A DNA stretch of 8,412 bases from Limisphaerales bacterium (GCA_003133815.1 PKZR01000422.1:1-8412); one strand, 5' to 3'. Positions 1 through 7,570 are shown, counted from the first letter of the stretch. A program made the numbers and translations. The notes: a model not told the origin generated them from the letters alone.

Positions 1-241
1 GCTTGCCGCCGGCGCGGATGCACTTCTGCGTGTCCGCCGCGCGGCCAGGGGTGTAGGGACACTTGGTCTGGCCGAGGAAAATCGGGACGAACTGGTTCAT
101 GCCGGCGTTCGTGAACAGGAGGTTCGGGCTGTCGGGCATGAGGCTGGAAGACGGCACGATGGTGTGCTGCTTCGACTTGAAGAAGTCGAGGAAGTCTTTT
201 CGGATCTGGCTGCTTGAGCGGATTTGTGCTGGCGTCATCAT
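1..241 (-). CDS. alaS: Alanyl-tRNA synthetase, N-terminal fragment (cut by window edge)
   Basis: This is the first 80 codons of alanyl-tRNA synthetase, the cytoplasmic enzyme that charges tRNA-Ala with alanine; the rest lies beyond position 1. The translation shows the class II aminoacylation core start: an IRKDFLDFF helix (residues 13-21), the HTIVPSSSL strand (26-34), the hallmark LFTNAGMNQF (42-51) and the QKCIRAGGK segment (72-80). The wording around FVPIFLGQ and RAADTQKCIRAGGK is closer to eukaryotic and PVC-type AlaRS than to E. coli, which has FKDVFLG and TTSQRCVRAGGK. Two adjacent ATG codons (239-241 and 236-238) can start the protein and neither has a Shine-Dalgarno motif. I take the upstream one. 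The gene is divergent from the desaturase, with 117 bp between them. Identification is firm; the exact start is less so. Confidence 0.93.
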   Translation of the reverse strand, partial: MMTPAQIRSSSQIRKDFLDFFKSKQHTIVPSSSLMPDSPNLLFTNAGMNQFVPIFLGQTKCPYTPGRAADTQKCIRAGGK

Positions 242-358
242 TTGAAACAGGCGGGAAGTTAATAAAAAAAACACGCGCGGGCGAGCGGAAGTTTTGGGAA
301 AGCCGCTTCTGGAAATTTTTGCAAAGTCGTATGGACACTGGTGATGATTTAACCGAAT

Positions 359-1351
359 ATGAAGAAAACGAATTTTGATTTTTTAATGAGAACAGGCAAA
401 GAACTCATATTGGCCACCCGTCCGTTCGCCGCAGATAACACCGTGAAAAGCTGGTGGTACATTCTTTCGACGACGTTCATGCTGGCGGCGGCGGTGGCGG
501 GAACGCTCTGGTTTTCCCACCTGGCTGTCAGAATGGTTTGCAGCGTGCTCGCCGGATTGCTGCTGCTCCGCCTCTTCGTCATTTACCACGACCAGCAGCA
601 TCACGCCATTTTGTCCAAGTCCCGGGTGGCGGAATATTTCATGCGCGCGTTTGGCGTGCTGTCGTTAAGCCCGAGCAGCATCTGGCGCGCGTCGCATAAT
701 TATCATCACAAGCACAATTCCAAGCTCCGCAGCGCGCACATCGGCTCCTATCCCATCATGACGCGCGCCGAGTATTTGCGCTCGTCGAAGCGCACGCGCT
801 TTGACTACCTGTTCATGCGTCATCCGCTTACCATCCTGTTCGGCTATGTGTTCGTGTTTCTTTACGGGATGTGCCTGTATCCATTCTTTGACAAACCGCG
901 CGAACATTACGACTGCCTGATCGCCGCCGTAGTCCACCTGACGCTGGCGGTGCTGCTGACGTGGTTCTTCGGCTGGCCTGCGCTGTTCCTGACGCTGATC
1001 ATTCCGCACTTCATCGGCAGCGCCATCGGGTCGTATTTGTTTTATGCGCAGCACAATTTCCCGGGCGTATCTTTTTATGACCGCGCCGGATGGGCCTACG
1101 AAAAAGCCGCGCTGGAATCATCGAGCTTCATGAAGACAGGGCCGGTCATGGCGTGGTTCACCGCGAACATCGGCTACCATCACATTCATCACCTGAACGC
1201 CCGCGTTCCATTCTACCGCCTGCCGGAAGTTCTGAAGAAAGTTCCCGAACTTGGAAAACCCAAGACGACCTCGCTGCACCCGCTGGACATCATCCGATGC
1301 CTGCGACTGAAGGTCTGGGATGTCGAGTCGCAGCAGATGGTAGGACTTTGA
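359..1351 (+). CDS. Membrane fatty acid desaturase, DesA-like (delta-12/omega-6 type)
   Basis: This is a 330-residue integral membrane diiron desaturase that should introduce a double bond into membrane-lipid acyl chains using O2 and an electron donor. All three histidine boxes are present: HDQQHH (77-82), HNYHHKH (113-119) and HHIHH (274-278). An additional QHNFPG His lies at 232. Hydrophobic segments lie at about 35-75, 155-178 and 187-228. This is the usual two membrane-spanning hairpin pairs with the His boxes on the cytoplasmic face. The stretch NIGYHHIHHLNARVPFYRL closely resembles cyanobacterial DesA, which favours the delta-12/omega-6 branch, but regioselectivity cannot be read from sequence. 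The start ATG at 359 has only a weak GGTGAT upstream; ATG 386 would also keep the whole core. No ferredoxin or lipid gene is adjacent, and the gene appears monocistronic. Confidence 0.9.
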   Translation: MKKTNFDFLMRTGKELILATRPFAADNTVKSWWYILSTTFMLAAAVAGTLWFSHLAVRMVCSVLAGLLLLRLFVIYHDQQHHAILSKSRVAEYFMRAFGVLSLSPSSIWRASHNYHHKHNSKLRSAHIGSYPIMTRAEYLRSSKRTRFDYLFMRHPLTILFGYVFVFLYGMCLYPFFDKPREHYDCLIAAVVHLTLAVLLTWFFGWPALFLTLIIPHFIGSAIGSYLFYAQHNFPGVSFYDRAGWAYEKAALESSSFMKTGPVMAWFTANIGYHHIHHLNARVPFYRLPEVLKKVPELGKPKTTSLHPLDIIRCLRLKVWDVESQQMVGL

Positions 1352-1392
1352 AATGTCAAGTCGTCCGCCGAAAATATTTTTAAAAATAATTC

Positions 1393-1421
1393 TTGAGTAA
1401 TTTGACCGGCGGGACGATAAA
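1393..1421 (+). promoter_or_regulatory. Candidate sigma70-type promoter with UP-like AT tract, for the downstream RNA
   Basis: TTGAGT (1393-1398) and GATAAA (1416-1421) are separated by 17 bp, each matching four of six consensus bases. Directly upstream (1375-1388) lies the perfect AT palindrome TATTTTTAAAAATA, placed where an UP element would sit. The predicted start near 1428 is about 30 bases before the RNA fold begins, so a 5' leader would be trimmed. TTGACC (1402-1407) could be an alternative -35, but its -10 partner is poor. Another AT-rich block at 1448-1460 contains AATAAT, a good -10 with no well-spaced -35. Confidence 0.35.
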
Positions 1422-1458
1422 GGTCTTAGAAGTTAGCACGCTCTTTTAAAAAAATAAT

Positions 1459-1628
1459 TTCCCTGCCCTGTTCGTGATTCGAAGCAATCCTTGAACCGTA
1501 AGTTAAACGATCACGGAGCGAGTCGCGGTTGTGGCCGACACGCCTTCACTGGAAGTCGAAAGCATTCAGGCAAGTTCCCATGTAGCAATACATGTTCAAA
1601 GGTAAGTTAGACACGGCAATGGCGGGGG
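1459..1628 (+). ncRNA. ssrS: 6S-like structured RNA (candidate ssrS)
   Basis: No reading frame explains this stretch, but it folds by hand like 6S RNA, which binds the housekeeping RNA polymerase holoenzyme as an open-promoter mimic. A closing stem pairs 1460-1467 with 1621-1628, then 1469-1471 with 1616-1618 and 1473-1476 with 1612-1615; single-base bulges lie between and the 5' arm contains the UGUUCG seen in many 6S RNAs. After an internal loop (1477-1488 / 1603-1611), CCUUGAA (1489-1495) pairs with UUCAAAGG (1595-1602) with one bulged A. On the 3' side is a perfect hairpin, CAUGUA-GCAA-UACAUG (1579-1594), with a GNRA loop. The apex holds a hairpin at 1518-1543, paired 1518-1520/1541-1543 and 1522-1525/1536-1539. 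The length (about 170 nt), a candidate promoter, a terminator downstream, and rarA-ygfA as neighbours all fit. The fold was done by eye, so the family call is moderate. That it is a structured RNA is likelier than the name. Confidence 0.55.
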
Positions 1629-1670
1629 TTCTTTCAAGATCGCAGGACTGACTCGTCAACCCTGCTATCA

Positions 1671-1700
1671 AAGCCCGCCACCCGTTGCGGGCTTTTTTCT
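1671..1700 (+). terminator. Rho-independent terminator ending the 6S-like RNA transcript
   Basis: AAGCCCGC (1671-1678) pairs perfectly with GCGGGCTT (1687-1694) around an 8-base loop. A run of six T (1693-1698), one C and more T follows, so the U-tract partly overlaps the stem's 3' end. It points along the plus strand and lies 35-40 bp before rarA, which implies the upstream RNA is a separate transcript, possibly with some read-through into rarA. Confidence 0.85.
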
Positions 1701-1737
1701 TTTGGGAAATCATTTTGTCCGGTGCTAATCTTAGCTC

Positions 1738-3136
<1,399 letters not shown>

Positions 3137-3150
<14 letters not shown>

Positions 3151-3715
3151 AAAACAATTAAAGGCGGAACTGCGCTCTCAAATGCGTGCGCGGCTTGAAA
3201 AGATTTCCCCTGCGGTGCGGGCGGTGGAGTCCATTGACTTTGGCGAACGGTTGAAAACCCAAATCCCCAGCGCGCACACGATTTTATTTTTCGCTCCGAT
3301 GCTGGACGAGCTGGATGTCTGGCCGGTGTTGGAGCTGGCGCTGGCGTTGGGTACCAACTGCGCCCTGCCCTTTTTTGACGAGGAGAAAAAACACTACGTT
3401 GCGCGACAGTTGATGAATTTGAAGACCGACATCGTCGTCGGAAAATTTGGGCTGCGGGAGCCGGCTTCAACTTGCGCTGAGATTCCGCTGGATAAATTCG
3501 ACCTGATACTCGTGCCGGGAATGGCGTTTGACCTCTCAGGGAACCGTCTCGGCCGCGGCTTCGGATTTTACGACCGGCTGCTGGAAAGGGCCGCCGGGAT
3601 AAAATGCGGTGTCGCATATGATTTTCAACTGCTGGCAAAAATTCCGTCGGAACCGCACGATGCCAAGGTAAATTTTATTTTGACGCCAGATCGATGCTTG
3701 AAAGCCGCGCGTTGA
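3137..3715 (+). CDS. ygfA: 5-formyltetrahydrofolate cyclo-ligase family protein (YgfA/MTHFS)
   Basis: This 192-residue protein is of the family that converts 5-formyl-THF to 5,10-methenyl-THF with ATP, returning a stored folate to one-carbon metabolism. Seen: the N-terminal basic helix LRSQMRARL (12-20), a strand ILFFAPMLDELD (49-60), FDLILVPGMAFD (121-132) and the nucleotide/folate-binding GRGFGFYDR (139-147), a variant of the usual GxGxGYYDR. A late SEPHD (171-175) and ILTP close the domain. Length matches the family. I chose ATG 3137 because it begins right at the LKAELR helix and overlaps the rarA stop (ATGGACACGGATAA), a coupling arrangement; the longer open frame upstream of it is rarA in another register. 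The stop lies only 8 bp from the stop of the convergent lipoprotein gene, with no room for a terminator between them. Confidence 0.93.
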
Positions 3716-3723
3716 ATCGGGAA

Positions 3724-3894
3724 TCACTGCGGATGCTGCTGGTCCATCAAAGGCATGCCGTTCTCCCAGCCTTGAGGAGCGTTCCACGGACGGGCTGAAA
3801 CGTTTTCAGGCTCGCCGGTCGAGCAACCGCTGACGCCGAGGAGAAATAAGCCTAGCAGAAGAAGCAATAAATACTGGACTGCGCGAAATTTCAT
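3724..3894 (-). CDS. Small lipoprotein (56 aa), hypothetical
   Basis: This is a short gene easily lost to length cut-offs. It begins with ATG at 3894-3892 and stops with TGA at 3726-3724. The product has a textbook lipoprotein signal: a basic MKFR start, a Leu-rich core (LLLLLLGLFLLG, about residues 9-20), and a VSGC lipobox with the acylated cysteine at 24. The mature part is only about 33 residues, polar, and contains the Trp/Pro-rich motif RPWNAPQGWENG (35-46). After Cys24 comes Ser-Thr, so by the usual Asp+2 rule it would be sent to the outer membrane. The gene follows the stop of the coiled-coil gene by a single base, which points to one operon. I do not know a function. The motif gives me a vague impression of short PVC lipoproteins, which I could not check. 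Confidence 0.82.
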   Translation of the reverse strand: MKFRAVQYLLLLLLGLFLLGVSGCSTGEPENVSARPWNAPQGWENGMPLMDQQHPQ

Positions 3895-3895
3895 T

Positions 3896-4666
3896 TTATG
3901 TGGCCGGATGCGCCGGGCTTACATCATCACCTTCAAAAAGATCTCCGAGCTTCCATCCCGGCACGATGTTGGCGATGCAACGGTCCTTCTGAACGGTGCG
4001 GACGACGACTTTAGCCACCAATTTGCCATCGCGGCTTACCAGCAATTCACCATCCTGCAACACACCCTGTTCGTCACCGATGTCCAACACCACAAAATCC
4101 CACTTCGGATCCACCACCACAACCTTGCCTTTGAGGCCAGCGGGCAACTTCACGACGTAATCTTCGTTTCCCGTAAGCTGCGCGAGCTGGTTGGAAAGAC
4201 GGCTGATGGTGCGGCTCATCACCATCTTTTCATCGTTGGCGACCGCAATCGCTTTCTGCGTATCCTTGAGCGACTGGGCAAGCTTGAGGATTTGGTCTGG
4301 GGTATAATCGGTGTTCTTGTAGGCGGCGAGATCGTTCTGGGCGGAATCGCGCTCCTGCACAGCCTTCGTGAGCTTGTCGGTCAGGTCATCGGCGCGCTTG
4401 GTCTGGGCTTCGGCCGTATCCTCTGCTTGCTTGCGGGCGGCGTTCGCATCCGCCAGCTCTGACTGCGTCTGCTTTAAATCACCTTGTGTCCGGGCAAGAT
4501 CCTTTTGTGTCTTGGCAAGATCCGTCTGCGCGGTGATCTTGTCGGCACGTTGCGTGTTGCGGTCGTCCGTCAAGGCGCCGATCTTGTCCTTCACCACCAC
4601 AAAATTCACCACTCCGGCGCCGATGGCCGCTAAAATGGCAATTATCAAACTGATGCGAATCAACAT
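3896..4666 (-). CDS. Membrane-anchored coiled-coil protein with C-terminal beta-rich domain, hypothetical
   Basis: This is a 256-residue protein of unknown function. Residues 3-25 form one strongly hydrophobic segment after MLIR, so it is probably an inner-membrane anchor with the rest in the periplasm. Residues 27-117 are a long Gln/Lys/Asp/Ala-rich coiled coil, including four consecutive heptads at 48-75 (TDLAKTQ, KDLARTQ, GDLKQTQ, SELADAN). A second helical stretch runs to about 165. The end (175-248) is beta-rich, GKVVVVDPKWDFVVLDIG through RDGKLVAKVVVRTV to GDLFEGDDV. It resembles OB/FlgT-C-like barrels by pattern only. The open frame extends upstream to 4861, but a promoter at 4688-4716 puts the transcript start near 4681, so ATG 4666 is the likely start. 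The TM/coiled-coil/beta layout recalls MreC, without enough similarity to name it. The lipoprotein gene follows after one base. Confidence 0.85.
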   Translation of the reverse strand: MLIRISLIIAILAAIGAGVVNFVVVKDKIGALTDDRNTQRADKITAQTDLAKTQKDLARTQGDLKQTQSELADANAARKQAEDTAEAQTKRADDLTDKLTKAVQERDSAQNDLAAYKNTDYTPDQILKLAQSLKDTQKAIAVANDEKMVMSRTISRLSNQLAQLTGNEDYVVKLPAGLKGKVVVVDPKWDFVVLDIGDEQGVLQDGELLVSRDGKLVAKVVVRTVQKDRCIANIVPGWKLGDLFEGDDVSPAHPAT

Positions 4667-4687
4667 GGATGTTTTGAATTTCCAAGC

Positions 4688-4716
4688 AAAATAATCTTTC
4701 AAGCCAAACCTGTCAA
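4688..4716 (-). promoter_or_regulatory. Sigma70-type promoter for the coiled-coil/lipoprotein operon
   Basis: On the minus strand a perfect -35 TTGACA (4716-4711) and a -10 TATTTT (4693-4688, four of six matches) are exactly 17 bp apart. Transcription should begin near 4681, about 15 bases before ATG 4666. This decides the start codon of the coiled-coil gene. Confidence 0.6.
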
Positions 4717-4813
4717 CGCCCTTTGCAACTTTCAACAATTTATTTTCCCTTTCCCAAACTCCGCTTTCGTTGCACTTTGATTTTTGAATGCAACGCCCGC
4801 CCGCGACAACTCC

Positions 4814-5995
4814 ATGCGACTGAACCACGGCATCCACCTCGCTTACAGCACGAACGTCCATCGCGGCGAAACGTGGTGCGAAACCCTTGACTCACTTGTT
4901 AATTACACTCTCGCCGTGCGACAGAAGGTCTGCCCGCAAAAGCCTTTCGCCATCGGCCTGCGATTGAGCCATCAGGCCGCCATTGAATTATCCGACCCCA
5001 TAACACTTTTGGAATTCCAGCGCTGGCTCGAAAAAAACTCCTGCTACGTATTCACCATCAACGGATTTCCCTTCGGCCGGTTCCACGGCACCCGTGTGAA
5101 GGAAAATGTTTACCGCCCCGACTGGACCTCGCCGGAGCGTCTCGATTACACCAACCTCCTCTTCGACCTGCTCGCGCAACTCCTGCCCGCCGGAATCGAG
5201 GGCAGCGTCAGCACCCTGCCCGGCTCCTTCAAGGAATTCATCCGCACCGGTGAACAGCAGCAGATCATCCGCGAATCGCTCTGGAAATGCGTCGAGCACG
5301 TCGCGCAGCTCGCCGAAAGCACAGGGAAGAAGCTGCATCTCGGGCTCGAACCCGAACCCCTCGGCCTGATTGAGAACAGCCGCGAGACCGTCCGGTTCTT
5401 CGAACAGCTCCGCGACGAACATCCCCGCGACCCGCGCCTCGGCGTACATCTCGGCGTCAATTACGACACCTGCCACTTCGCCGTCGAGTTTGAAGAACCG
5501 CGCCCCGCACTTGCCGTCCTGCGCGACGCCGGCATCAGGATCAGCAAAATCCATTTAAGCTCCGCGCTCAAGACCATCGCCACCCCCGAAGCCCGCGCCG
5601 CGTTGAAACAATTTGCCGACGACGTTTACCTCCACCAGGTCGTCGCGCGCAACGCCGACGGAACATTAAAGTTCCATCGCGACCTCCCCGACGCCCTCGC
5701 CAATTTTCCCAACTTCCAACTCCCAACTTCCAACTCCGAAGAATGGCGCATTCATTTTCACGTCCCGCTGCACGCGCCCGCCGCGCCGCCGCTCCAAAAC
5801 ACAAGCGACCATCTGCTCGGCGTACTGGACGTGCTCGCGGAAACCCCGGCCCTCTGCACGCACCTCGAAATGGAGACCTACACCTGGGAAGTGCTGCCGC
5901 CGGAATTGAAATCGCGCAGCGTCGTCGAGCAGCTTGCGGGGGAATACCACTGGACACTCTCGCGCCTCGCCGAGCGCGGCCTCACCGGGGAATAA
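4814..5995 (+). CDS. eboE: EboE-like metabolite traffic protein, TIM-barrel (xylose isomerase/AP endonuclease fold)
   Basis: This 393-residue protein is probably cytoplasmic and matches my recollection of EboE, a member of the ebo cluster implicated in moving secondary-metabolite precursors to the periplasm; its chemistry is unknown. Seen from the chosen start: MRLNHGIHLAYSTNVHRGETW, then FAIGLRLSHQAA (45-56), YVFTINGFPFGRFHG (78-92), a STLPGSFKEF segment (133-142), LGLEPEP (176-182), NYDTCH (216-221), KIHLSSA (245-251), HFHVPLH (314-320) and LEMETYTWEVLP (351-362). The Glu, Asp/His and His residues at strand ends are where metal ligands sit in this fold. ATG 4784 would add ten unconserved residues. 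I prefer 4814 because the family begins at MRLN; neither start has a Shine-Dalgarno. No eboA, B, C, D or F lies in the window. A 14-bp tandem repeat sits inside the gene near its end. Confidence 0.8.
   Translation: MRLNHGIHLAYSTNVHRGETWCETLDSLVNYTLAVRQKVCPQKPFAIGLRLSHQAAIELSDPITLLEFQRWLEKNSCYVFTINGFPFGRFHGTRVKENVYRPDWTSPERLDYTNLLFDLLAQLLPAGIEGSVSTLPGSFKEFIRTGEQQQIIRESLWKCVEHVAQLAESTGKKLHLGLEPEPLGLIENSRETVRFFEQLRDEHPRDPRLGVHLGVNYDTCHFAVEFEEPRPALAVLRDAGIRISKIHLSSALKTIATPEARAALKQFADDVYLHQVVARNADGTLKFHRDLPDALANFPNFQLPTSNSEEWRIHFHVPLHAPAAPPLQNTSDHLLGVLDVLAETPALCTHLEMETYTWEVLPPELKSRSVVEQLAGEYHWTLSRLAERGLTGE
5708..5737 (+). repeat. Two-copy 14-bp tandem repeat within eboE
   Basis: The unit CCCAACTTCCAACT occurs twice in direct tandem (5708-5721 and 5722-5735), followed by CC. 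Each unit is itself built of two half-repeats of the type CCAACT. The tract is read in frame as a Pro/Asn/Ser-rich linker (about NFQLPTSNS) just before the conserved EEWRIHFHVPLH strand. Confidence 0.85.
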
Positions 5996-6082
5996 AACAG
6001 TTACCTCTTTAGTTTCACATTTGAAATGCGAGAAAAGAATTAGTAGCAGGATTCGTTCGGAGTTTTGAAGTCCAACCGAAGT

Positions 6083-7495
6083 TCATCTTACGTTTCCGAT
6101 TTCTTCCACCAAATCTTCGACGACCCAGTTTGACCGCGCGGCCTGCAATCCGTCCGCCGCGTGGCCGTGCTGCCAGACGGCGTAGCGGAGGGTTTTTTCA
6201 ACGTCCTCCTGCAATTGCGTCTGCGCGAGCAACCCCGAAATATATCCCGCCAGCGCGTCGCCGCTGCCGCCCTGCCCCAGATGCGGATTGCCGGACGGGT
6301 TCACAAAGAGTTCGCCCGTGCTGCGGCCGATCAAGGTCTGATGACCCTTGAGCACCACCCAGCAGTTGCCAAGTTGTTTTGAGATCGCACGCAACGCCTG
6401 CGGTCGCGCGGATTGCACCTTGTCCGCCGTGGTCTTGAGCAAATGCGCGGCCTCGCCCGGATGCGGCGTGACGACGCGGACGGCGTCCTTGGGAAATTCG
6501 GCGGACGAAATCCAGTCGAGCGCAGTGGCGTCCACGATGACGGGCAGTTCGGATTCGAGCCACAGTTCGCGCGTGAACAGTTTCATTGCATCCGCCAAAT
6601 CCGTCCCGGCAAGGCCGCAGCCGACCAGGAAGGCGGTGATGGTCTTTTGAAAATTTGTTTCCGGCTTCCAGACGCCGACCATGGCGGACTGCAATTGCGG
6701 CGCGACGACGGGATAAATCTTCTCCTGTGCGAACAGGGTGACGAGTCCGGGCTGCGCGCGTTGCGCCGCGTGCGTGGCAAGCACCGCCGCTCCGTGAAAT
6801 CCAAAACTACCCGCGACAACCGCCAGATGCCCGAACGAACCTTTGTGCCCAGCGACGGCGCGGCGCGGCGGGAAACCTTGGAAATCCTCCGGCTGCGTCC
6901 AGTTCATTTCCGTTTCAACCGGGCAGGAAACCAGTCCAACGTCCTCCGCGACTTCCAGCCGCCCGACAAACGGCCAAGCGGCTTGCGCGAGCATCCCGAT
7001 TTTTGGTGCGCCGACGGTAAGCGTGACTGCGGCTTCAATTGCGGCACCGAAATGTTCGCCGGTGTCCGCGTCCAAGCCGGAGGGAACGTCAATGGACAGG
7101 ACGGGGATTTTCGATTCGTTGACTCGTTCGATTAATTTGATCCAGCCGTTGTCGAGCGGGCGGTTCAGGCCGATGCCGAACAGGCCGTCAATGATGAGAG
7201 CGGGTTTCTGCGCCAGCGCGGTTTCGAGCGCGGGCAGGAAATTCTCCGGCGCGGCGATATCGAGCAGTTCGTTTTTGCGCCCGTCGAGAAATTCACGCGT
7301 GGCGCTGGCGTCGCTGCCGTTTTTCCCCTTTCCGGCAAGAATCAAAATCAAATCATCGGCGCGCGTGAGCCGGCGTGCGCGGCGGGCAACGCGTTTGCCG
7401 ACGCGGCGGATGACCTCGATCTCGTTCTGGCCGCTGGCCCAGGTGGCACGCTCCCATTCGCGCATCTGCGCGGTGTTGATGACCGGAACTGACAT
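6083..7495 (-). CDS. nnr: Bifunctional NAD(P)H-hydrate epimerase / ADP- or ATP-dependent NAD(P)HX dehydratase
   Basis: This 470-residue fused repair enzyme restores hydrated NADH and NADPH. The N-terminal YjeF_N domain (about 1-205) epimerises R- to S-NAD(P)HX. It shows QMREWE (10-15), a glycine-rich loop GKGKNGSDA (55-63), DGLFGIGLNR (103-112) and SIDVPSG (134-140). The presumed K+ ligands N59, D103 and S139 are kept. The loop departs from the usual GxGNNGGDG (Lys58, Ser61 and Ala63). The C-terminal YjeF_C dehydratase domain (about 218-470) has the GHKGSFGHLAVVAGS opening, VGCGLAG, VDATAL, TPHPGEAAHLL, VVLKGH and the ATP-site loop GQGGSGDALAG. I chose ATG 7495 because the YjeF_N family begins near MSVPVINTAQM; the frame is open 59 codons further but that part is unlike the family and would overlap phoB. 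Its 3' end converges on eboE with an 87-bp gap. Confidence 0.94.
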   Translation of the reverse strand: MSVPVINTAQMREWERATWASGQNEIEVIRRVGKRVARRARRLTRADDLILILAGKGKNGSDASATREFLDGRKNELLDIAAPENFLPALETALAQKPALIIDGLFGIGLNRPLDNGWIKLIERVNESKIPVLSIDVPSGLDADTGEHFGAAIEAAVTLTVGAPKIGMLAQAAWPFVGRLEVAEDVGLVSCPVETEMNWTQPEDFQGFPPRRAVAGHKGSFGHLAVVAGSFGFHGAAVLATHAAQRAQPGLVTLFAQEKIYPVVAPQLQSAMVGVWKPETNFQKTITAFLVGCGLAGTDLADAMKLFTRELWLESELPVIVDATALDWISSAEFPKDAVRVVTPHPGEAAHLLKTTADKVQSARPQALRAISKQLGNCWVVLKGHQTLIGRSTGELFVNPSGNPHLGQGGSGDALAGYISGLLAQTQLQEDVEKTLRYAVWQHGHAADGLQAARSNWVVEDLVEEIGNVR

Positions 7496-7541
7496 GGCGC
7501 GAGTGTATTGAATTTTCGCGCTGGCAAAAAGGATATTTGCG

Positions 7542-7570
7542 TTGTCACAGAATTGTAACGCGATTGAAAT
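7542..7570 (+). promoter_or_regulatory. Pho-box-like direct repeats upstream of phoB
   Basis: TTGTCAC (7542-7548) and TTGTAAC (7553-7559) are 7-bp direct repeats separated by 4 bp, and a weaker third unit TTGAAAT (7564-7570) continues the same 11-bp period. This is the architecture of PhoB boxes (CTGTCAT-type units, 11-bp period). It lies 35-63 bp before the GTG start of the PhoB-like gene and in the divergent region shared with nnr. I found no convincing -10 hexamer. Autoregulation is inferred. Confidence 0.5.

Noticed and set aside
1375..1388. AT palindrome after the desaturase as its terminator
   Set aside because: The stem would be A-T only and too weak; position before a -35 hexamer suits an UP-like role better.
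1642..1665. GCAGG...CCTGC hairpin as a second terminator
   Set aside because: Its stem is only 5 bp with a 14-base loop and no T run follows; the terminator at 1671-1700 is far stronger.
1430..1700. tmRNA, RNase P RNA or SRP RNA in the gap before rarA
   Set aside because: There is no tRNA-like end or tag frame ending in ALAA, no GAGGAAAGTCC-type RNase P core, and no SRP GGAA-type tetraloop domain; the rod-like fold fits 6S better.
4667..4861. 65-codon upstream extension of the coiled-coil gene
   Set aside because: It would run through the promoter at 4688-4716 and into the divergent eboE start, and it would put a hydrophilic stretch before the membrane anchor.
4988..5554. 188-codon acidic open frame on the minus strand
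   Set aside because: It is antisense to eboE; its composition (Glu/Gly/Ala-rich) mirrors the sense codons.
6056..6080. TTCGG...CCGAA as a terminator between eboE and nnr
   Set aside because: The stem is 5 bp around a 15-base loop with no T tract on either strand. The 87-bp spacer otherwise shows nothing I can support.
6413..7135. 240-codon open frame on the plus strand
   Set aside because: It is antisense to nnr, Arg-rich with no family features.
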